Below are positions 8,879-18,005 of a stretch of 64,000 nucleotides of DNA, piece after piece. The number at the start of each line of letters is the position of its first letter. Positions within the stretch are counted from its first letter, which is position 1. This stretch comes from Parasphingopyxis algicola. Lineage in GTDB: Bacteria > Pseudomonadota > Alphaproteobacteria > Sphingomonadales > Sphingomonadaceae. The position numbers were made by a program, and so were the translations under genes. Location of the stretch: positions 434,001 through 498,000 of the forward strand of contig NZ_CP051131.1 in NCBI RefSeq assembly GCF_013378075.1. Direction: 5' to 3'. Under the pieces are notes generated by a model that was not told the DNA's origin, searched no databases, and saw only the letters and a program-made list of their open reading frames with translations.

Positions 8879-10717
8879 ATGAGCTTTATCGTCAAATATC
8901 GTTCGCACACCTCGGGTGGCCGGGAAATCGTCCGCGCCCGGACCATGGATAAAGACATATTGAAGATCGGGCGCGGGGCCGAGAGCGATATCGTGCTCAG
9001 CGATCTCGGTGTCACCTTGCATCATGCGACGATCCGCCGCGCCGGCAAGACGCAGATCACGCTCGAAACCGAGAAGAACCTGCCGGTCACGGTCAATGGC
9101 CGCTCGACGACCCGGGCGGATATCAATGCCGTGCGCGGCGGGACGATCCGGATCGGCCCCCATCGGCTGATCGTCGCGATGGGCGACGGCGAGGACGAAG
9201 AGGGCCGGATCGCGATAACGATCGATCGCGAGGAAGTGGCCGACAATATCAAGGCGCACCGGCTCTTTTCGCTGGCCGGAACGGTACCGGGCAAGCGGAT
9301 CAGCGCCTGGACGTTCGCGGCGCTCGTCCTCGTTTCCTGTCTCGCGCTGCCGATCTGGTCCTATTATTCGAACAAGGGCGTCGAACAGCGCGCCGACGGC
9401 TTCCACGCGGACACACTGTGGGTCAGCGGCTCCATGTCGGACGCGCATGCCAATCTCGCCAATGACTGCCAGGCCTGTCACGTCGACGCCTTCGTGTCTG
9501 TGCGCGACAGCGCCTGCCTCGACTGCCATACCGATATTCCCGATCATGCCGAAGCTGACCAGATGGCGATGTCCGAACCGGAATTCGGCCTCGGGCGCGC
9601 CTTTCTGCGGACCGTGTCGATGGCGTTCAACCGGCCCCAGCGCAGCTGCGCGTCGTGCCATATCGAACATGAGGGCGCCGGCGAGATGGCGGCGGCTCCC
9701 CAGCAATTCTGTGCCGATTGCCATACCGGTCTCGATACCCGGCTGACCGATACGGACATTCTCAACGCACATGATTTCGGACGCGATCATCCCGAATTCC
9801 GGCCGCGGATCATGACGCGTCCGGCCGACGAAACGGGGATGGCCCGCTACCGGCGTGTCAGCCTCGACGACGGGCCGGAAGAAAATACCGGTCTCAAATT
9901 CCCGCACGAGCTGCATCTGTCGGAAACCAACGGCGTCGCGCGCATGGCGCAGCGGCTGAGCGATGAATACGGGTTCGGCGCGGCGCTCGACTGTGCCGAC
10001 TGCCATGTCCCGACGGCGGATCGCACGCGGTTCGAACCGATCTCGATGGAGGCCAATTGCCAGATGTGTCACAGTCTGGCGTTCGACCGGATCGGCGGAA
10101 CGATCCGTACCTTGCGTCATGGCGAGCCGGAGATGGTGATCGCTGATATCCGTGCTTTCTACCGCGGAACTGCGCCGCGCCGGCCGATCGATCTGTCAGG
10201 GATGGAGCGGCGGCGGCCGGGCGACAACAGCCGCGCCCAGACCGTCGGCCGTTACCAGTTCGCGGCCCGGACCCGCTATGCGCGCGCCGACGATGCGATC
10301 CGCGCCGTGTTTTCGCGCGACGGCGCCTGTTTCGATTGTCACGAGGTTGAGCGCCCTGCGGCCCGCGCCTCGCTCGCTTTCGATATCACGCCGGTGCGGC
10401 AGATTTCGCGCTACATGCACGCCGGATGGTTCGATCATGCGGCCCATGAGACCGAGGAATGCGGGACCTGCCACGAGGCGTCGACGTCCGAGGAGGCGAG
10501 CGACGTCATGCTTCCGGGCATCGAGACCTGCCGCGAATGCCATGCCGGCGGAACCGCGAGCGGCGACGAAATCGTCTCAACCTGTGCTATGTGTCACAGC
10601 TATCATGCGGACGAGGCGGCACCATATCTCGTCCGCGCGAGAAACAATCGCGGGCAGCGGCCGCGGAGCGTCCGCGATTATGGCAGTCTGGCGATCAATC
10701 CGCGTCAGGATCGCTGA
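8879..10717 (+). CDS. FHA-domain, single-span decahaem c-type cytochrome
   Basis: 612 residues in three parts. Residues 25-100 are an FHA domain ('ILKIGRGAESDIVLSD' with 'TLHHATI' and 'TVNG'), a phosphothreonine-binding module. Residues 141-162 are one membrane span ('ISAWTFAALVLVSCLALPIW'). The periplasmic part holds ten CxxCH haem sites at 197, 213, 257, 278, 372, 394, 484, 528, 551 and 569, plus extra histidines ('FPHELHL', 'WFDHAAHE') for bis-His ligation, as in cytochrome c7/c3 families. The FHA must face the cytoplasm if the haems are to be attached in the periplasm. Third gene of the operon. Inferred role: receive electrons from the membrane cytochrome and pass them on in the periplasm, with docking or assembly controlled by protein phosphorylation. 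Confidence 0.92.
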   Translation: MSFIVKYRSHTSGGREIVRARTMDKDILKIGRGAESDIVLSDLGVTLHHATIRRAGKTQITLETEKNLPVTVNGRSTTRADINAVRGGTIRIGPHRLIVAMGDGEDEEGRIAITIDREEVADNIKAHRLFSLAGTVPGKRISAWTFAALVLVSCLALPIWSYYSNKGVEQRADGFHADTLWVSGSMSDAHANLANDCQACHVDAFVSVRDSACLDCHTDIPDHAEADQMAMSEPEFGLGRAFLRTVSMAFNRPQRSCASCHIEHEGAGEMAAAPQQFCADCHTGLDTRLTDTDILNAHDFGRDHPEFRPRIMTRPADETGMARYRRVSLDDGPEENTGLKFPHELHLSETNGVARMAQRLSDEYGFGAALDCADCHVPTADRTRFEPISMEANCQMCHSLAFDRIGGTIRTLRHGEPEMVIADIRAFYRGTAPRRPIDLSGMERRRPGDNSRAQTVGRYQFAARTRYARADDAIRAVFSRDGACFDCHEVERPAARASLAFDITPVRQISRYMHAGWFDHAAHETEECGTCHEASTSEEASDVMLPGIETCRECHAGGTASGDEIVSTCAMCHSYHADEAAPYLVRARNNRGQRPRSVRDYGSLAINPRQDR

Positions 10718-10748
10718 ACCGCGAAGAGGGTCGAACCAGGGAGGACGC

Positions 10749-10781
10749 ATGGCAGAGAGGGCAAACCCGGAACCATGCTGA
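10749..10781 (+). CDS. Ten-codon upstream ORF overlapping the phosphodiesterase start
   Basis: A short frame (MAERANPEPC, stop at 10781) has an excellent ribosome site, CAGGGAGGACGC, just before its ATG. Its stop lies 4 codons into the next gene, whose own ATG at 10775 lacks a near ribosome site. This suggests translational coupling: ribosomes finishing the short frame restart on the phosphodiesterase. Coding of a functional peptide is unproven. Confidence 0.4.
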   Translation: MAERANPEPC

Positions 10782-11638
10782 TTGCGCAGATCACCGATAT
10801 CCATCTGGGCTTCGATCCCGACGATCCGGCCGAGTTCAACCGCCGGCGCCTGGATCAGGTGCTGGAACGGCTCTGCGAAATGACGCCGCGGCCGGACCTG
10901 CTCCTCGCTACCGGCGATCTGACCGACAAGGGCGATACCGACAGTTACCGGCGGCTCAAATCGGCGTTCGGCCGCTGTCCGTTTCCGGTCTGGCCGTGCG
11001 TCGGCAATCACGACGATCGCGATGGCTTCTCCAAGCTGTTTCCCGAAGTGCCGAAGGCCGACGGCTTCGTTCAATATGTGATCGACGAGGATCGCTGGCC
11101 GCTTCGCCTGATCGTGCTCGATACGCTCGAGCCGGGTCGGCATGGCGGCGCCTTTTGCGACGTCCGTGCCGCCTGGCTGAGCGCGCGGCTTGCCGAAAAG
11201 CCCGACAAGCCGGCCCTGATCGTGCTCCACCATCCGCCGATCGAAACCGGAATTCCGTGGATGACGACCGAACCGGAAGCGGCCTGGGTGAAGACGCTCC
11301 GTGAAACGCTGACACCGGCGAACAACATCGTCGGCATGGTCGCCGGCCATATCCACCGGCCGATTTTGACCGGTTGGGCGGGGCTGTCGCTTGCCGTGGT
11401 TCCGTCCACCGCGCCGCAGGTGGCGCTCGATCTCCGCCCGATCGACCCGGGCGAACCCGACAACCGGCCGATGATCATCGCCGATCCGCCGGCCTATGCG
11501 CTGCATTATTGGAACGGCCGCAGCCTGATCTCCCATCTCGACGACGCCGACGATCATGTGCAGCTCGCGCGTTACGACGAAACGATGCAGCCGTTGGTGC
11601 GGTATCTGATCGACGAGCATGCGAGCGATCGGAAATAG
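10775..11638 (+). CDS. CpdA-like 3',5'-cyclic nucleotide phosphodiesterase (metallophosphoesterase)
   Basis: Calcineurin-like two-metal phosphoesterase of 287 residues. The metal and catalytic motifs are all present in order: 'ITDIHLG', 'ATGDLTDKG', 'VGNHDDR', 'VLHHPP' and 'VAGHIHRP'. Their layout is that of CpdA/Icc enzymes, which hydrolyse cAMP to AMP in the cytoplasm; related enzymes act on other phosphodiesters. It is the last gene of the operon, 57 bases after the FHA-cytochrome, and the first gene of that operon carries two cNMP-binding domains. This makes a local cAMP-degrading role attractive. Translation seems coupled to a short upstream frame. The substrate is inferred. Confidence 0.88.
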   Translation: MLIAQITDIHLGFDPDDPAEFNRRRLDQVLERLCEMTPRPDLLLATGDLTDKGDTDSYRRLKSAFGRCPFPVWPCVGNHDDRDGFSKLFPEVPKADGFVQYVIDEDRWPLRLIVLDTLEPGRHGGAFCDVRAAWLSARLAEKPDKPALIVLHHPPIETGIPWMTTEPEAAWVKTLRETLTPANNIVGMVAGHIHRPILTGWAGLSLAVVPSTAPQVALDLRPIDPGEPDNRPMIIADPPAYALHYWNGRSLISHLDDADDHVQLARYDETMQPLVRYLIDEHASDRK

Positions 11639-11681
11639 GGTTCGGGCTTTTCGTCAGACCTTCTAGCGGGCCGGTGCCGCG

Positions 11682-11699
11682 ATTTCCCGTGCGGGAAAT
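11682..11699. terminator. Hairpin between convergent operons
   Basis: Perfect 8-base inverted repeat ATTTCCCG/CGGGAAAT with a very short loop, in the 69-base gap between the convergent phosphodiesterase and giant cytochrome genes. It could end transcription from both sides. No T-run follows it, so it is only a candidate. Confidence 0.4.
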
Positions 11700-11707
11700 T
11701 CTGGAAA

Positions 11708-14700
11708 TCAGCGCCGCGCGAAAGCCGCGGCGACCCAATCGTCCATATCGACGCGGTCGGTGACCCGGTAAGGGATGCCGCGGCTGTTGAGGAACAGCCG
11801 TTCCATCTCGCTGCGGGTGAAGGGCCGCGAGCCGTGGCGGCCGAACACCGCCATCTGTCCGCCCGTCTCGTCGACACCGCGGTCGCGGTCCAGGCCTTTG
11901 GAGAGCGCGAGCGCGGGCGATGAGGTCCGCATCCAGGCGATCAGCTCGGGCACCGGCGCCGGCGAGAAGCCGTAGAAATTGGGCTGGCTCGACGGGCTCG
12001 TCAGCTGCAGCACCTTCATCCCGTTCACGCCGTCGGCGATATAGGCGAAGAGCGACGCGTTGGTCGTGCCGACGATCACGTCATGGGTATCCGGTGTCTC
12101 GCCCGCGCGCGCAAAACGCGCATGCTCGACCGGGGCTTCGGGATTGGTCACGTTGAGGATCACGAGTCCGTCGCGTCCGGCGGCCACATAGGCATAAGTG
12201 CGGGCGACATAGAGCCGGCGCGCATCGGCGAGGGGGAAGGTGGCTTCGGGGATCGGGCGCGGATTCTCGAAATCGGTGACGTCGATAACCTGCACGCCCT
12301 CGGCTGTCGTCACCCACAGGTAACGGAACTGGAGCGCCGATGCCCGGACATCGGTGAGCGGGATCGTCGTGACATGGCGGGGCGCCAGCGGATTATCGAG
12401 ATCGACGACGACCATCCCCGCATCGGCCGCGATATAGGCATAATGGCCGCCGAGCACGATATGACGAGCACCGTTGAGGACGCCATTCTCGTTCCAGGCC
12501 GTCCCGCCGTCTGCAAACTCGGCGCGGCGCAGGAAATTGTTGCGGAACTCGCCGTCCGCCATCGTGTTGACGTTGACGAGGAACAGGCCCTCGACGCTGT
12601 CGGTGACGGCCGCGTAGTTGTAGATCGGGTGGAAACGCTGCTCGCGATTGACCTCGAGCAGGCTGCGCTCGGTGCCGTCGGGCGCGGTGACCATGGTGTT
12701 CGCCATCGCCTCTTGCCGGTCGGGCGAAATGTTCTGGTTGGTCGGTAGCGCCATGCAGGTCGCGTTCGTCGAATCGACGCGCGTATCATGGCCGAGAGGC
12801 GAGAAGGGCGCAGTGACGATGCGCTCCGAAAAACCCTTGTTCGCAATGCTCGCGACGTCATAGACCTGGAAACCGCCGGAACCTTCGGCGACGAACATAT
12901 ATTCGCCGCGCAGCTGGAGGCAGCGGGCGGCATCGTTGGTACGCTGCGTGATATGTTCGATTTCCTCGATCGCCCGGGTTTCGCCCGACAGGTCTTCGTC
13001 GAAAATACGCCCGCGCCGGAATTCGATCAGCTCGCGGCCATTGTCCTCGACATGCCGCCGCCAGTAATCGGGGAAGGCGTAACGGTGGAGATAGGAGCCG
13101 AACACCGCCTGCGGCTCCTCCCATTCGGTCACCCTGATCGCCTGAAAACCCTGTTCGTTGCCGACCCAGGCATTGAGCCCGACGAAATTGACGAAATTGG
13201 TGCCTTGGAGCAGCAGCTGCGCCATGATCGCATTATTGTCGTTCGCCTCGGAGAGATGGCAATCGGTGCATTGCTTGGTTTCGGTGCGGCGAACCGTATG
13301 CGGGAAGTGCGGCGCGAAGGCTTGGCTCGAATAGCCGGACGCCGCGATCGGCGGCTGCTGCACGTAGATCCGTTCGCGGTTGATATTGGTCGAGCTGAGA
13401 ACCAGCGCCGAGCTCGAGCGGACGGGTGCGATGATATTGCCGCGCGTGTCCTGGTGCCGGCCGAGCTGGAACATCTGGTCGCGCGCGACCTGCGGGTTGT
13501 AGGTCGCGAAGTTGCGCGATTGCAGCCCGTCATAATGGTGGCTGGAGGTCAGCGCATTGGCTTCGATCGGCAGGTGGCAGCCGCCGCACGATGTCGTCCA
13601 GGAGAGATGGCAGGTGAAGCAGGCCATCTCGTCGTCGGGATGCGCCCGGTCTTCGCGGCCGATGCCGGGTCCGAACTCGAACACGCCGCTTTCCGCGCCG
13701 TTGCGGCCCATCAGCTTCGACCGCGCCGACGCTTCGTTGAAATCGGGATGCGTGCGATCCACAGTGTCGCGAACGAGGCTTACCTCCCATTCGAGTTCGG
13801 GATCGATGATCGAGCGCTGGACGAGGATGCGCCGTCCCTCGCTATCCCGCATCCATTCGAACCGGCGCTGGCCGTCCGGGTTGCGCAGCAGGGCGAGGTT
13901 GTTGCCGCTCGGAGGTGCGGCTGGCCCCGAGGTCCGCAGCGTCGGATATTCGTCGGCCGTGCCGTGGCAATCCGCGCACTGGATCTCGACCGCGCTCGCC
14001 ACCTCGCCATAGATCAGCCCGTTGCCATGGCTGTCCTGCGCGAAGTGGCAGTCGGCGCACTGCATCCCGATCTCGGCATGGATATCCATCATGTGGACGG
14101 CGCGGCCTGGATTGGTGCCGACATCGACGAACTGGCCTTCGCCCTCGCGCCGGAACAGCTCGGGATCGTCGGGATCGAGGACATTGCCATCGGCGTCGAG
14201 GAAATTGCCGTCGCGGTCGCGGCGGAAGATCGCGCGGAAATTCCAGCCATGGCCGTGATAATCGGCGAACTGGGTCGTCCGCGCCTCGGGGTTGATCAGG
14301 TCGTTGACGTTGCGGAGGAAATCGATGTCGCCCCAGCAGCCGCGCACCGCCGCCATTTCAGGGTTGCGATCGAGGATCGCGAACATCTGTTCGGCGGTGC
14401 GGTAGATCTGTTCGCGCGGCCACATCAGCGGCGCGTCGCTCTCATAATCCCACATCGTGTAGCCGAGATAGGAATTCAGGAACATGTTGGGCTGGTGCAT
14501 GTGGCAGCTCATGCACTGTGCGGTCGGGATCGAGCGGGTGAAGGCATGGCGAACCGGGTGTCCGCGTTCGCGTTCCTCGAACGGCATTGTGCCCGAGGCG
14601 TGATCCTCTTCGCGGGGACCACCGATGCCGTCATGCTCTTCGACATCGCCGCCTTCATGGCGGTCGCCGTGATGGTCGTTGCCTTCCCGCTGCGCGCGAA

Positions 14701-15946
14701 TGCTGGCCGCGACCCGGTCGAACGCCGCGCCGCACTGGCCCGGCGCCATCGACACATCGACGTCCTCTTCCTCGTGCGCGCCGGGCCGATGCTGGCCCTC
14801 GCGCAGCCGATTGATCGTCGGATCGACGGTCGCCGTCTGCCCGTCGCGGCCGTACTGCGCCCAGGTCAGCGAATGGCGCGGCTCGCGGTCGTTGGCGTAG
14901 ATGACATGGCAGGAGGCGCAGCCCGAATGGCGATAGTCGCCGGGCTGGTCGTTGGTGCCCATGAACCAGGTGAAGGGATCGTTGAGCCGCGTCTTGTGGA
15001 TATTGAGCACCGGGATCGACACGCGAAGCCCTGTCCCGGGACCGCGGTTCGACTGGCGCAAATCGGGACGGCCCGGTTCCTCGAGCCGCTGGATATTGCC
15101 GCCGATATTCGGGATGCCGATCTCGGGGAATTGCGAAGCGATGTTGCGGCCGCCGCGTTCGAACACGCGGAAGATGTCGCCGGGCGGCACGACATGCCAG
15201 GTCGGCAGCGGCAGCAGCGAGGGCAGAGCGCCGCGCGCCGCCTGTTCGGGAGTCACCGTGCCGTGCGGATCGCCGGGGGAAACGATGCTCGCGGGTTCGC
15301 CGTCGCGCGTATAGGCCTCGCCGAGGATATAGACTTTGTACGGCAGGATCCCGTTATTGTAGGAGGCGCCGCCCCACAGCATCGCGCCCGTCGCCATTAG
15401 CGATCGTTCGGCGGCCTCGACTACTTCGATATGGCAGGCGCCGCAGGCTTCGCGCACCACGCGATAGTCGGACGGATTGACGAAGCGGATATATTCGGGG
15501 CTCTCGCGATTGAGCAGCGTATAGGTGCGGTTGCTGTTCGCGCTCGAGGGCCAGTGCCAGCTTTCCGGGTAAAGCGGCAGGACATGCGCGCGGTTCTGGA
15601 TATCGAGATAGGCCGGATCGTCGAAATCGAGATCGGTGTTCGTCAGCGCGACATTCGGGTTGCCGCCATGGCAATCGGCGCAGCCCAGGGTCACCGCCGG
15701 GCTCGCGTGCATGGTCAGCTCGTCCGAGGCGGTATGACAGCTGATGCAGCCGGCGCTTTTCGCATCGGCTTCTGCCTGGCTCTGGTTGCGCGGGGCCGGT
15801 TCGGCGAGCACGCCCGCCGCCGCATAGTCGCGTTCGACGGCTTGCTCTCCTTCCGCCGCGCCGCCCGGGCTCGCAACGATCGCGAATAAAATGGCGGCTG
15901 CCGCGAACAGCATCGCGATCCGAGAAAGGGTGAACCAGCCCGCCAT
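11708..15946 (-). CDS. Giant secreted decahaem cytochrome c with C-terminal LVIVD beta-propeller
   Basis: 1412 residues. A Sec signal peptide covers residues 1-31 ('SRIAMLFAAAAILFAIVA', cleavage near 'GGAAEG'). Ten CxxCH sites are visible at about residues 67, 89, 168, 341, 476, 629, 655, 774, 785 and 892. Residues 390-465 form an Asp/Glu/His-rich low-complexity insert ('NDHHGDRHEGGDVEEHDG'). From about residue 960 the chain turns into LVIVD-type beta-propeller repeats ('AYIAADAGMVVVDLDNP', 'LWVTTAEGVQVIDVTD', 'AYVAAGRDGLVILNVTNP', 'AYIADGVNGMKVLQLTS'), a fold used for binding. No lipobox. Its ATG overlaps the stop of the outer-membrane barrel gene by one base, so translation is coupled. Inferred role: terminal haem protein of a transenvelope electron route, in the periplasm or at the cell surface. 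No enzyme function can be assigned. Confidence 0.9.
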   Translation of the reverse strand: MAGWFTLSRIAMLFAAAAILFAIVASPGGAAEGEQAVERDYAAAGVLAEPAPRNQSQAEADAKSAGCISCHTASDELTMHASPAVTLGCADCHGGNPNVALTNTDLDFDDPAYLDIQNRAHVLPLYPESWHWPSSANSNRTYTLLNRESPEYIRFVNPSDYRVVREACGACHIEVVEAAERSLMATGAMLWGGASYNNGILPYKVYILGEAYTRDGEPASIVSPGDPHGTVTPEQAARGALPSLLPLPTWHVVPPGDIFRVFERGGRNIASQFPEIGIPNIGGNIQRLEEPGRPDLRQSNRGPGTGLRVSIPVLNIHKTRLNDPFTWFMGTNDQPGDYRHSGCASCHVIYANDREPRHSLTWAQYGRDGQTATVDPTINRLREGQHRPGAHEEEDVDVSMAPGQCGAAFDRVAASIRAQREGNDHHGDRHEGGDVEEHDGIGGPREEDHASGTMPFEERERGHPVRHAFTRSIPTAQCMSCHMHQPNMFLNSYLGYTMWDYESDAPLMWPREQIYRTAEQMFAILDRNPEMAAVRGCWGDIDFLRNVNDLINPEARTTQFADYHGHGWNFRAIFRRDRDGNFLDADGNVLDPDDPELFRREGEGQFVDVGTNPGRAVHMMDIHAEIGMQCADCHFAQDSHGNGLIYGEVASAVEIQCADCHGTADEYPTLRTSGPAAPPSGNNLALLRNPDGQRRFEWMRDSEGRRILVQRSIIDPELEWEVSLVRDTVDRTHPDFNEASARSKLMGRNGAESGVFEFGPGIGREDRAHPDDEMACFTCHLSWTTSCGGCHLPIEANALTSSHHYDGLQSRNFATYNPQVARDQMFQLGRHQDTRGNIIAPVRSSSALVLSSTNINRERIYVQQPPIAASGYSSQAFAPHFPHTVRRTETKQCTDCHLSEANDNNAIMAQLLLQGTNFVNFVGLNAWVGNEQGFQAIRVTEWEEPQAVFGSYLHRYAFPDYWRRHVEDNGRELIEFRRGRIFDEDLSGETRAIEEIEHITQRTNDAARCLQLRGEYMFVAEGSGGFQVYDVASIANKGFSERIVTAPFSPLGHDTRVDSTNATCMALPTNQNISPDRQEAMANTMVTAPDGTERSLLEVNREQRFHPIYNYAAVTDSVEGLFLVNVNTMADGEFRNNFLRRAEFADGGTAWNENGVLNGARHIVLGGHYAYIAADAGMVVVDLDNPLAPRHVTTIPLTDVRASALQFRYLWVTTAEGVQVIDVTDFENPRPIPEATFPLADARRLYVARTYAYVAAGRDGLVILNVTNPEAPVEHARFARAGETPDTHDVIVGTTNASLFAYIADGVNGMKVLQLTSPSSQPNFYGFSPAPVPELIAWMRTSSPALALSKGLDRDRGVDETGGQMAVFGRHGSRPFTRSEMERLFLNSRGIPYRVTDRVDMDDWVAAAFARR

Positions 15947-17778
15947 CAGTAGGTCAGTATCGCGTTGAAGAGGACGGAATAATAGGTGCCCGAGCGCCGG
16001 TCCTGCGCGAACAGGTCGGAAAATCCGTCGCTCGCTTCGAAGACCGCGCCGGAGAGGCGGAACACGACATTCTGGATCGCGGACGGCCGCCAGATCGCGG
16101 CGGCCGACAGGTCATAGCCGATCGAGGTCGGGATGCTGCCCTCGTTGCGCAGCGCCTGCAGGCTGTCGGTGTCCTCGAACCAGAGATGGTTGGCATTGGC
16201 CGACAGGCGGATTTCGGGCGTGATGTCGAAATCGGCGCCGACGCCGACCAGGATCGTTCCCGGATTGTTGAAGTTGGACTGGCCTTGCTCTTTCGAGGAG
16301 CGCAGCGAATTCAATATGCCGTTGCGGCCATTGACGCCGATCGCGCGTCCGCCGCCGGCAAAGGGGATGACCTGGCGAATCCAATAGCTGGTGTCGGCGC
16401 CCGCGAAGATCGGGTTCTCGAAAATCGCGTCGAAGCCGCGCTCGGTATTGTCGTAGGGATCGCCGTCGCCGCTTGCATAGAGGCCCGACAGGCGGAAGCG
16501 CATCCAGTCGACATCGTAGCTGAGCTCGGCCGCGCCGAAATAGGCGAAGATATCGGCCGGCTCGTCGGTGAAGAAACTGTTCCGGTCTTCGCCCAGCGCC
16601 AGATAGGCGGACGCCGACAGGTTGAACCGCCCGATCCGGCCGTCGGCATTGTAACCGAGATAGACGACATCGTAATTGCGGCCGCGCAGCGAGCCGAGCA
16701 GGGCCGGGCGCACGGGAAAACCGTTATCGTCGATCTCCACGTCGGTGCGCTCGCGGTTCATATTGTAGGTGACGCTGAACTGGCTGGTGAGACCTGGAAT
16801 CGGAAGGTCCTGGCGGTACAGATTGGCGTGGAAGACATAATCCGAGCGAGGCGTCGCAAAGAGGTCGTTGAGGCCCGAATTGGTGTCTTTTTCCAGCCGC
16901 ATGAAGGCGGCGAAATTATACTGTAGCCGGTTATTGTCGCGCGTGCCGAAGAAACGCAGGCCCAGCTGGTTGTCCTGGAACAGGAACCCCCGGAAATCCG
17001 CGTTGAAGGGCTGGATGCCGATGCGAACCGAATCGAAATCGTAGCGCCGCGACGTGTTGCGGAAGTGATAGTCGAAAAACAGTTCCTGCACGCCCGTGAA
17101 CCAGTCGAAGCGATGGCTGGGCCGGCTCGGCTCGACGAACAGGATGCGCCGCTCGTTGACGTCGACATAGTTGATCTGGGTTGCGAGCGTGACGCGATAT
17201 TCGACATCGGGCGGACGATAGGCGGTCGACCCCTTGATCAGCGCCACGCCGGTGATGAAGGTCTGGGCGAGGACGAGGCTGTCGGCCTGGCCGAACACGT
17301 CGAGGCTGTCGGGTTCGGTCGTCGTCTGGACGCCGACCGGGGTCGGAAAGCTGCGCGGTTCGATCACAGTATCTGACACGGCGTTGACGACGAAAAACCA
17401 GTCGTCGCCGTTGATCGGCAGCCAGTCGGGCAGGTCGCCGAGCGGAATCGGCCGGTCGCCCTTCAGGGTGTTCTGGTTATAGGGATCGAGCAGGTTCTCG
17501 TTGACCCCGATCGACTCCACGATGCGCCAGCGGTCGGGCACCGGGAACTGGTCGCCCGGAAACGCCTGGGGCGGCGGCGCACGGACAGCGCCGACATTGT
17601 CCTGCGTCACCGGATCGGGAAGGTCGCGCTGCGGGACGCCGGGACGGCGGCGGTCCTCGATCAGCGTCTCGTCCGCATCGCCCGGCTCCATCTCGTCTTC
17701 GATCTGGATTTCGTTGAGACCGGTCTCGTCCTCGCCGGGCACGCGGCGGCGCATTTCGCTGCCGCGCGGTTCGGCCAT
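15946..17778 (-). CDS. Outer-membrane beta-barrel protein (porin-like), signal peptide missing
   Basis: 610 residues. After a charged, proline-rich N-terminal 120 residues come alternating amphipathic strands ending in aromatic residues ('FDYHFRNTSRRYDFDSVRIG', 'LQYNFAAFMRLEK', 'FNLSASAYLALGED', 'WMRFRLSGLYASG'), and the chain ends '...LFNAILTY', the terminal aromatic signature of an outer-membrane barrel. No cysteine was seen. The ATG at 17778 gives no signal peptide ('MAEPRGSEMRRR'); the upstream frame runs into palindromic repeat A, and a candidate signal peptide lies beyond it in another frame (18005-17925). So the gene may be disrupted, or translated by frameshift. It is between a lipoprotein gene and the giant cytochrome, the arrangement expected for the porin of a porin-cytochrome conduit. 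It may be a DUF1302- or MtrB/PioB-like barrel; I cannot decide. Confidence 0.82.
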   Translation of the reverse strand: MAEPRGSEMRRRVPGEDETGLNEIQIEDEMEPGDADETLIEDRRRPGVPQRDLPDPVTQDNVGAVRAPPPQAFPGDQFPVPDRWRIVESIGVNENLLDPYNQNTLKGDRPIPLGDLPDWLPINGDDWFFVVNAVSDTVIEPRSFPTPVGVQTTTEPDSLDVFGQADSLVLAQTFITGVALIKGSTAYRPPDVEYRVTLATQINYVDVNERRILFVEPSRPSHRFDWFTGVQELFFDYHFRNTSRRYDFDSVRIGIQPFNADFRGFLFQDNQLGLRFFGTRDNNRLQYNFAAFMRLEKDTNSGLNDLFATPRSDYVFHANLYRQDLPIPGLTSQFSVTYNMNRERTDVEIDDNGFPVRPALLGSLRGRNYDVVYLGYNADGRIGRFNLSASAYLALGEDRNSFFTDEPADIFAYFGAAELSYDVDWMRFRLSGLYASGDGDPYDNTERGFDAIFENPIFAGADTSYWIRQVIPFAGGGRAIGVNGRNGILNSLRSSKEQGQSNFNNPGTILVGVGADFDITPEIRLSANANHLWFEDTDSLQALRNEGSIPTSIGYDLSAAAIWRPSAIQNVVFRLSGAVFEASDGFSDLFAQDRRSGTYYSVLFNAILTY

Positions 17779-17802
17779 GGCGAGGGTGGTTCCTGCAGGA
17801 AG

Positions 17803-17924
17803 CCCTCCCCTTGATGGGGGAAGGTTTGGGTGGGGGTGATTTCTCCGTCTGTGTCCAAGGCCGCAATTGATGCGCTGGTTGAGAGCTCACCCCACCCCCA
17901 GCCCCTCCCCATCAAGGGGAGGGG
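17803..17924. repeat. Palindromic repeat family A, copy 2
   Basis: Inverted repeat with arms CCCTCCCCTTGATGGGGG...GGGGGTGA and TCACCCC...CCCCATCAAGGGGAGGGG, the same element as at 2160-2266. It lies right before the outer-membrane barrel start. As bounded here it is 122 bases, a length that shifts the reading frame by two. Confidence 0.85.
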
Positions 17925-18005
17925 AGAATCTGCGCCATTGGCTCCCAGGCAACTTGTTGGTCCGCTTACAAGTGCGATTGCGATCAGTGATGCCCCGCAG
18001 CTCAC
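17925..18005 (-). other. Candidate orphan signal-peptide segment of the barrel gene
   Basis: A GTG at 18005, with AGGGA about 9 bases upstream, opens a frame beginning 'MSCGASLIAIALVSGPTSCL' then 'GANGADS', which resembles a hydrophobic export signal with a possible cleavage after 'NGA', though it lacks a positive charge at the N-terminus. If repeat A (122 bases) is removed, this frame joins the barrel frame exactly ('ADSLPAGTTLAMAEPRG'). This supports, but does not prove, that the repeat split the gene. Confidence 0.4.

Noticed and set aside
12788-15400. 870-codon plus-strand frame inside the giant cytochrome
   Set aside because: Antisense shadow; the minus frame has ten CxxCH sites and a signal peptide.
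15946-17778. Assignment of the barrel as an MtrB/PioB orthologue
   Set aside because: No family-specific motif could be confirmed by eye, so only a generic outer-membrane barrel is claimed.
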